This document shows, piece after piece, positions 58,157 to 64,000 of a stretch of DNA of 64,000 nt; the first letter of the stretch is position 1; the number at the start of each line of letters is the position of its first letter. Source of the stretch: Melampsora larici-populina 98AG31. Taxonomy: Eukaryota; Basidiomycota; Pucciniomycetes; Pucciniales; Melampsoraceae. Below the pieces are notes generated by a model. That model saw only the letters and a program-made list of their open reading frames with translations, had not been told where the DNA came from and made no database searches. The translations under genes and the position numbers were made by a program. Location: the NCBI RefSeq assembly GCF_000204055.1, contig NW_006768790.1, positions 141,534-205,533 of the forward strand, written 5' to 3'.

Positions 58157-60545
58157 TTAACTGGGTACAATAGATTCATCAATGAAGCAAGTAACCAAAA
58201 CTGCAAGACAAGAAAGCATCAAATTAAATTGAAAAACTTTCATCAAAGCTTTTGAATAACTTTCTTTTGCAATAAGTTTTAAAGTTTCAGTTGGTAATTC
58301 AAAACCAATTGAAGATTGTTTTCTAATTTTTTCAATCATCTATTGATCCATCACAAGAGAAAACCAATTAATTAACTTCGTTTTCAAAAGTCTTTTTTGA
58401 GAAGTATGTAACTGTTTGTACAAACCTCAAGTGATCCTGGTCCAGTAATCCTTTTCTGAAGTTCTCGAACTAATACATTTTGTAAAATTGCTCCACTCTA
58501 TTCCAGTAGATGAAAAAAGTCAGCTAGATAGGATCATACAAAGTGAATATAGAGAGATTGACTCAAACAATTGCAACTCCTACTACTTGGCCGGTATACC
58601 GAAACAAGTAAATAAGTGCTGTGGCAATTGCCATCTCTTCAGCTGAGACTGAAACCATCAAACCCACTGTGGACCATAAAGAGACTGTCACTATGTCTAT
58701 TTGACTTTTTCTTGCTACACTTTTTGTTGTAGAAATGTAAAAAAAAACAAAGAGCGAGATGAGACGGAGGAAGGAAATCGACATACCAAGTAAGGAAGTT
58801 AGTACCGATGAAAACCCAAAGCCGATTGGAATCTAGGAAAACAAACAAACGTTTAACATGATAAGAAAGCCGTGATTAAGCATAAGGATTAGGACATACA
58901 ATTGCAATCCATTGTGACCATGCTTGTTTTAACCCACTCGCAAGCATGATAGCTGAACCAGTTCCAAAGAAAACAGCACCACCCACGGTAATAGCTTTAT
59001 GCCGCGAAGTCAGCCGAATGAGAAGCCCGGATAGTAGAGAGCCAAAAGCTATGGCAATGGAATTTGAGACTAGGTGGAGGCCTGCTTCAGATGAAGTTTG
59101 GGATGCGACAGTTTCGAGGTACATAGGGTACATGTATAGCACACTGTAGGAGCCAGTGTGTTAATCTCAGCCAATGACCTTACTTGGGTGAGGAGAGGAG
59201 AAGAAGTAATGTACCTGTAGAAGACCATACTGGATTGAGAAATGATATGAGCTATGGCAATCATATTGAAGCAGAAAGGAAAGAAGGCGCACCTGATCAA
59301 AAAGTATGTACAAGCAATCGAGGATGGTGACTTCTGCTTGAGTAATTTGATTGGTAAAACGGGCTCAGAAGCCACTCGAGCCTCAATATAGAGAAAAGAG
59401 ATGAAGAAAACAATGAAGGAAAGTGATGTGAGATAAACTCGAGGATCTGTCCACTGGAATTCAGCAAAAAAAAGAGGTTAATCTTTTGTTCTCCTTTGTG
59501 TAACGCATGAATTGAGCATTAATTATACTGACAGGTAATTGCTGATCATTTTTAAAACTGAGCGATAACAATAAGCTCCCGTTCTATGATTTTTCAACAG
59601 AACGCAATATACAAACCATGGTCAGTTTGAATCCTACAAACCACGAGAGAGGGGAACTGACCCATAGGACTAAGCTCAAGCTTCCCCACCAATCTATTCG
59701 GCGAATCAATTCCGCTTTATTGGTAGCTTCACCTTCGCAGCGATAATCAATGAAATACGCTACCATTCCCATTGCAAGGACGAGGACTGGTACCTGGCCT
59801 GTCTTTAAACAGGTAAGAATACTAGTATCAAATCAAGAATTGAGATTCAGACATTACCTATGAATGGAGATCTCCAACCTAATCCCTCTGCAAGCCATCC
59901 ACCCAAAGGTCCACCCAAGGCCGCACCAGCCCCAAAACAGATACTTGTAAGTCCTTGAACCACTCCTCTTCGATTGAGCGGTACAAGATCACATGCGATG
60001 ATACTACTAGTAGTCATCACCCCGCCACCACCTGTCCCAGCCACGAAGCGTGCAATGATAAATGAATTCATAGAGGTAGAAAGTCCGCATGCTATAGTTC
60101 CAATGGTAAATAAAGTAAGAGCTATAAAAATCGACAAACGTCTACCAATTAGATTTGAAAGACGACCGTATAAAGGTGAGGTGGCTGAAAGTGCAAGAAG
60201 ATAAGAGGTTCCTAGCCAAGATACCTCGTTTGCAGCTGAGAATGAGGAAGCTATTGAAGAACTCAAAGTAGCGACAATGGTACTATCGAGCGCTACAAGA
60301 AAGACACTGTGGCGATTGGAAAATCAAATAAAGGTCGGCTGAGATTGATAAAGTGAAGAGTTAGAAGATGAGAAATGAAGGACTAACCCGGTCCAAGTAG
60401 CAGCAAAGATAGTGACCTTTTTATAACTTGGAAGGTCAATTGGTCTTGCTAATGGTTCTTGAAGGTCATGGTCATGAGATCGAAGTAATGGAGTAGTTTC
60501 ATCGTTGCCACTGGATTGATTTCGTTTGATGGCCATTATCCTCAT
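58157..60545 (-). CDS. MFS transporter, vacuolar basic amino-acid (VBA/DHA2)-like, copy A
   Basis: Multi-pass major facilitator with probable 14 membrane spans. Start chosen at 60545 (MRIMAIKRNQ); MAIKRNQ at 60536 is an alternative. A cytosolic tail with ETTPLLR, a likely dileucine-type vacuolar sorting signal, precedes the first span. Diagnostic blocks are SSSIASSFSAANEVSWLGTS, SATSPLYGRLSNLIGRRLSI (motif A-like), FIIARFVAGTGGGGVMTTSS, LVPLNRRGVVQGL, FGAGAALGGPLGGWLAEGLG, YMYPMYLETVASQTSSEAGL and ALIYLFRYTGQVVGVAIV. The C-terminus is ALMKVFQFNLMLSCLAVLVT then CFIDESIVPS. Many short introns. It lies directly 3' of its paralogue, in the same orientation. Substrate is inferred from family only. 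Confidence 0.88.
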
Positions 60546-61426
60546 TTTCGTCTTTTCTACTTATCATCAACATCAACTGATTCTCAATAATGTTGTATCA
60601 ACTTTGGTCCATTAACCGATCCCTCAACGATCAGGTGGACACTAACTTTGAGCCCGATATCGGATCCCAAGACTCTTTCTTGATATACCAGTTTTGCGGG
60701 GTTCAAAGTCTATCTATCGCAGAATGTCAGTGAAGATAACGGCCTCCCAATGTCAGTCATACTATACGACTCTGAATTGACAAGATCTGGACCACCATCA
60801 AGCCCTCGGAAAGCTCTGGGGAAATGATCCGTCCTCAAAGCGGTCAAAGTCGTCAAATCCAAACCATACAAACTGGGCAAAACCCAGAATTTGTGATCAA
60901 TATCGGGTTCGTCGGTAGGTTTCTACAAAAATCAACCCAAGGAAATCGCACACCAATATTTAGGCGACAATCTCGGAATACTGATGATGAGATTGTTCAT
61001 TCAAGAATTCGTGACATGATCTTTGTCGGGATTTGAGCAACAAACCTGATTGTAGGACTTCATTATCTGGGGACAGCGAAGCTTCGAGTCACTTGTACAT
61101 ATAGCATAAATGATGACCAAAATGACCCGTGAACGAAAAAAATTGCATTTCCAATAAACACTAACAAAAAAAGTCAAAAGACGTTAAGAATTACAGCACT
61201 AAAGATATTGATGCTTAGTGTACATACCAACAGACAAATGTGTGGTGATAGATGTCCCAAAAGAAAAATCAAAGCATAGAGAAGAGACGCTACGACAGAG
61301 ACAGGGAGATCAATTTTGCAATGTGCCTTATATTCAAATCAGAATAAAAATGCTCTATAGATGCTTCACTATAATTCTACCATCATGCAAATCCAAATGA
61401 TTATCAAGTAGTTTTTCTTCTTGTTT
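60546..61426. promoter_or_regulatory. Spacer between the duplicated MFS genes
   Basis: Holds the promoter of copy A and the 3' flank of copy B. TTTTGCGGGGTTC at about 60693-60705 is repeated upstream of copy B near 63946-63958, so promoter sequence was duplicated together with the gene. Short ORFs here are not called. Confidence 0.5.
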
Positions 61427-63842
61427 TCACCTTTCTACTGTAGATTCATCAATAAAGAAGGTAGTCAAAATCGCAAGACCAGAAAGAATTAAATTCCATT
61501 CAAAAACTTTCATCAACCCTTTTGAATAACTTTCTTTAGCAATAAGTCTCAAAGTTTCAGTTGGTAAATGAGAAACAATAGATGATTGTTTTCTAATCTT
61601 ATCAATGATCTATTCATCAAGCAACACCAATTCATCAGTTGTTGTCTTCAATCTTCTGAAAAAAGTATACTGTACAGACCTCAAGGGATCCAGGTCCAGT
61701 AATCCTTGCATGAAGTTCTCGCACTAATACATTCTGTAGGATTGCTCCACTCTACTCTCAGTAGATAAATAGATAAAAGTCAGCCAAATAGGGTTAAGAA
61801 AAGTGACCATAAAGAATTAACTCAAACAATTGCGACTCCTACTACTTGTCCAGTATACCGAAAGAGGTAGGTGAGTGCTGTGGCGATTGCCATTTCTTCA
61901 GTCGAGACTGAAGTCATCAAGCCAACTGTGGACCATAAACACAGGCCATTAGCATGTCTATTCGACTTTTTCGCTCCGCTTATTATGGTCGGAACAATGC
62001 AAAAATGTCAGAGTGACAAAACAGAGAATTGAGATTGACAAACCGAGCAAGGAAGTAGCAACCCATGCAAACCCAAATCCGATTGGAACCTAGCAAAACA
62101 AAAAAGATGTTTAATTACAATAAGGATGCGATTCGGATCGAGCACAATTCGCAGGACGTACGATGGCAATCCATTGTGCCCATGCTTGTTGCAACCCACT
62201 CGCGACCATGATAGCTGAACCAGTTCCAAATACGACTGTACCAATTATAGTGGGTGTTCTATGCCGAGAAGTGAGCCGGATCATGAGCCCTGCTAGGAGA
62301 GACCCAAAGGCTATGGCAATGGAATTCGGGACCAGATGAAGGCCTGCTTGAGAGGATGTTTGAGATGCAACGGTTTCGAGGTACATGGGGTACATGTATA
62401 GTACACTTCGGAAGCAAGCAGATTGATCTCAGCTAATGAACATATTTTCCCAAGTGTGCTAGTAGAGAGAAGGAATTAGGTAGGTCGATTACCTGTAGAA
62501 TACCATACTATGTCGAGAAATGATGTGAGTTATATCGATCATACAACAGCAGAAAGTAAAGAGGACAAACCTGATCAAGAAAAATGTACAAGCAATTGAG
62601 GATGGTGACTTAAGCTTGAGTAACTTGATCGGTAGTACGGGTTCAGAAGCTACTCGAGCCTCAATGTAGACAAAGACCACGAAGAAGCAAATAAAGGAGA
62701 GTAGTGTGAGATAAACTCGAGGATCTGTCCACTTGATTTCAAAAACATATTAATTGTTTGTTCTTATCTTGTAATGAGTCGAGTTTTGATCGTACTGACG
62801 GGCAATTGCTGATTATTCTTGAAACTGAGCGATAATAATAAGCTCCCGTTCTGTGATTTGTGATTTGTCAACGCGCGATATAAATACGACGGTCAGCTCC
62901 GCTTATACAAAACACGAAAGAGGAAAACTGACCCATAGTACTAAAGTCAAGCTTCCCCACCAATCAATCCGGCGGATCAATTCCGCTTTATCGACTGCCT
63001 CACCTTCACAGCGATAATCGATGAGATATGCCACCATTCCCATTGCAAGAACGAGGACTGGTACCTGGACTAAATTTAAATAGGTTAGAAATCTAGAGTC
63101 TTCATATGAAGTCGAGATTTAAGAGTCAGACTTTACCTATGAAAGCGTACCTCCAACCTAGCCCATCTGCAAGCCATCCACCCAAAGGTGCACCTAAGGC
63201 GGCACCAGCCCCGAAACAGATATTTGCAAGTCCTTGAACCACTCCTCTTCGATTGAGCGGTACAAGATCAGACGCGATGATGCTGCTAGTGGTCATAACC
63301 CCACCACCGCCCATACCAGCCACAAAACGAGCGAGGATGAAGGAATTCATGGAAGTAGAAAGTCCGCATGCTATAGTTCCGATGGTGAATAGGGTGAGAG
63401 CTATAAAAAGTGATAAACGTCGACCAACTAAATTTGAAAGACGACCATATAAAGCTGATGTGGCTGAAAGTGAGAGGAGATACGATGTTGCTAGCCAAGA
63501 GACCTCATTCGCAGCTGAGAACGAGGAAGCTATTGAAGAACTCAAGGTTGCGACAATTGTACTATCGAGTGCTCCAAGAAAGACGCTGAGAAAACCGGGA
63601 AACCAGTAACAAGATTAGCTGATAAACTTGAAGACCGGTCAAAAAATTAGGCAATCAGAAATTAGAACTGACGCTGTCCAAGCAGCAGCAAAGATAGTGA
63701 ACTTTTTATAATTTGGAAGGTCAATTGGTCTTTGACGATTTGATTGAGATTGAAGTAGTAATGGAGTAGTTTCATTATTGTCATTGAACTGATCTCTGAC
63801 TTGATTACCGTCAGGCTCTTCTTCATTTCTCGTCATCGCCAT
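61427..63842 (-). CDS. MFS transporter, vacuolar basic amino-acid (VBA/DHA2)-like, copy B
   Basis: Tandem paralogue of the neighbour, with matching exon layout. Start chosen at 63842 (MAMTRNEEEPDG) because it aligns with MAIKRNQ of copy A; a longer frame opens at 63911. It has NETTPLLLQSQS, another acidic-dileucine-like sorting motif, then SSSIASSFSAANEVSWLATS, SATSALYGRLSNLVGRRLSL, FILARFVAGMGGGGVMTTSS, LVPLNRRGVVQGLANICFGA, APLGGWLADGLGWRYAFIGK, YPMYLETVASQTSSQAGLHL and a C-terminus FFIDESTVER. The stop is at 61427-61429. Most changes from copy A are conservative, so both appear functional. The duplication covers promoter, gene and 3' flank. Substrate unknown. Confidence 0.87.
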
Positions 63843-64000
63843 CGTCTGAATCAACTTTTGTATGGTCTTGCTTCTCTCAATTCCTGAAATCAATTGGTTG
63901 AGACCCGACATCGAATCTCACGAGTCACAACTTGCTCCTTAACATTTTGCGGGGTTCGATCTCGGTACGCAGCCCTGCAAATCAAGTTTTATAACTGGGA
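63843..64000. promoter_or_regulatory. Upstream region of MFS copy B
   Basis: Contains CATTTTGCGGGGTTCGATC, matching the motif upstream of copy A, plus an in-frame upstream ATG at 63909-63911. The region continues past the window edge. Confidence 0.5.

Noticed and set aside
1..64000. CRISPR arrays, bacterial operons, rRNA or tRNA genes
   Set aside because: No regularly spaced palindromic repeats, Shine-Dalgarno-led gene strings, rRNA blocks or convincing tRNA A/B boxes were seen; by-eye tRNA detection is limited.

Overview
The window is nuclear DNA from an intron-dense fungus, most likely a basidiomycete and possibly a tremellomycete. Host genes are cut by many short GT..AG introns, often in the range 45-120 nt, and the intergenic DNA is AT-rich. 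The protein set (glucosidase II beta, a YAT-type amino-acid permease, a Bem1 scaffold, a Kre9/Knh1-like wall protein, Sec14-like and VBA-like transporters) is typical of fungi. The class assignment is inference; the fungal assignment is well supported by the proteins.

Layout. 1-1584 (+): 3' part of glucosidase II beta. 3714-6707 (+): amino-acid permease. 8117-14590: a full-length, apparently intact Ty1/Copia retrotransposon with 910-bp LTRs and a TTCAT target duplication. 14948-15883 (-): phosphoglycerate mutase. 16535/17097-18094 (-): WrbA-type flavodoxin-like quinone reductase. 21117-21939 (-): Kre9/Knh1-like secreted protein. 23217-24367 (+): conserved-looking secreted protein. 25372-26166 (-): unknown secreted/membrane protein. 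27786-28650 (-) and 28975-29866 (+): divergent pair, a Cue1-like CUE protein and an ankyrin protein. 32514-34653 (+): Bem1 polarity scaffold.

36-46.3 kb is a transposon graveyard. It holds a 162-bp MITE, a roughly 320-bp tandem repeat invaded by a pogo-like deletion derivative, a solo Copia LTR, a 3.8-kb PIF/Harbinger element with TAA target duplications but a decayed transposase, and a Ty3/Gypsy integrase relic. Host genes resume with 49260-52464 (+), an eIF4A-like protein that has lost the helicase motifs; 53983-55906 (+), a Sec14/CRAL-TRIO protein; 56684-57521 (+), a TMEM208/SND2 homologue; and a tandem pair of VBA-like MFS transporters on the minus strand (58157-60545 and 61427-63842).

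The genes do not form one pathway. Several act in the secretory and membrane system: glucosidase II for ER glycan trimming, TMEM208/SND2 for ER targeting, a CUE protein for ER-linked ubiquitination, Sec14 for lipid transfer, and the permease and vacuolar-type transporters for amino acids. The strongest unusual signals are arrays of juxtaposed 3'/5' splice sites repeated inside two Copia LTR families, a pseudo-helicase related to eIF4A, and Harbinger decay in which several stops look like CGA to TGA changes. All exon boundaries were inferred by eye from reading frame, splice signals and family conservation.
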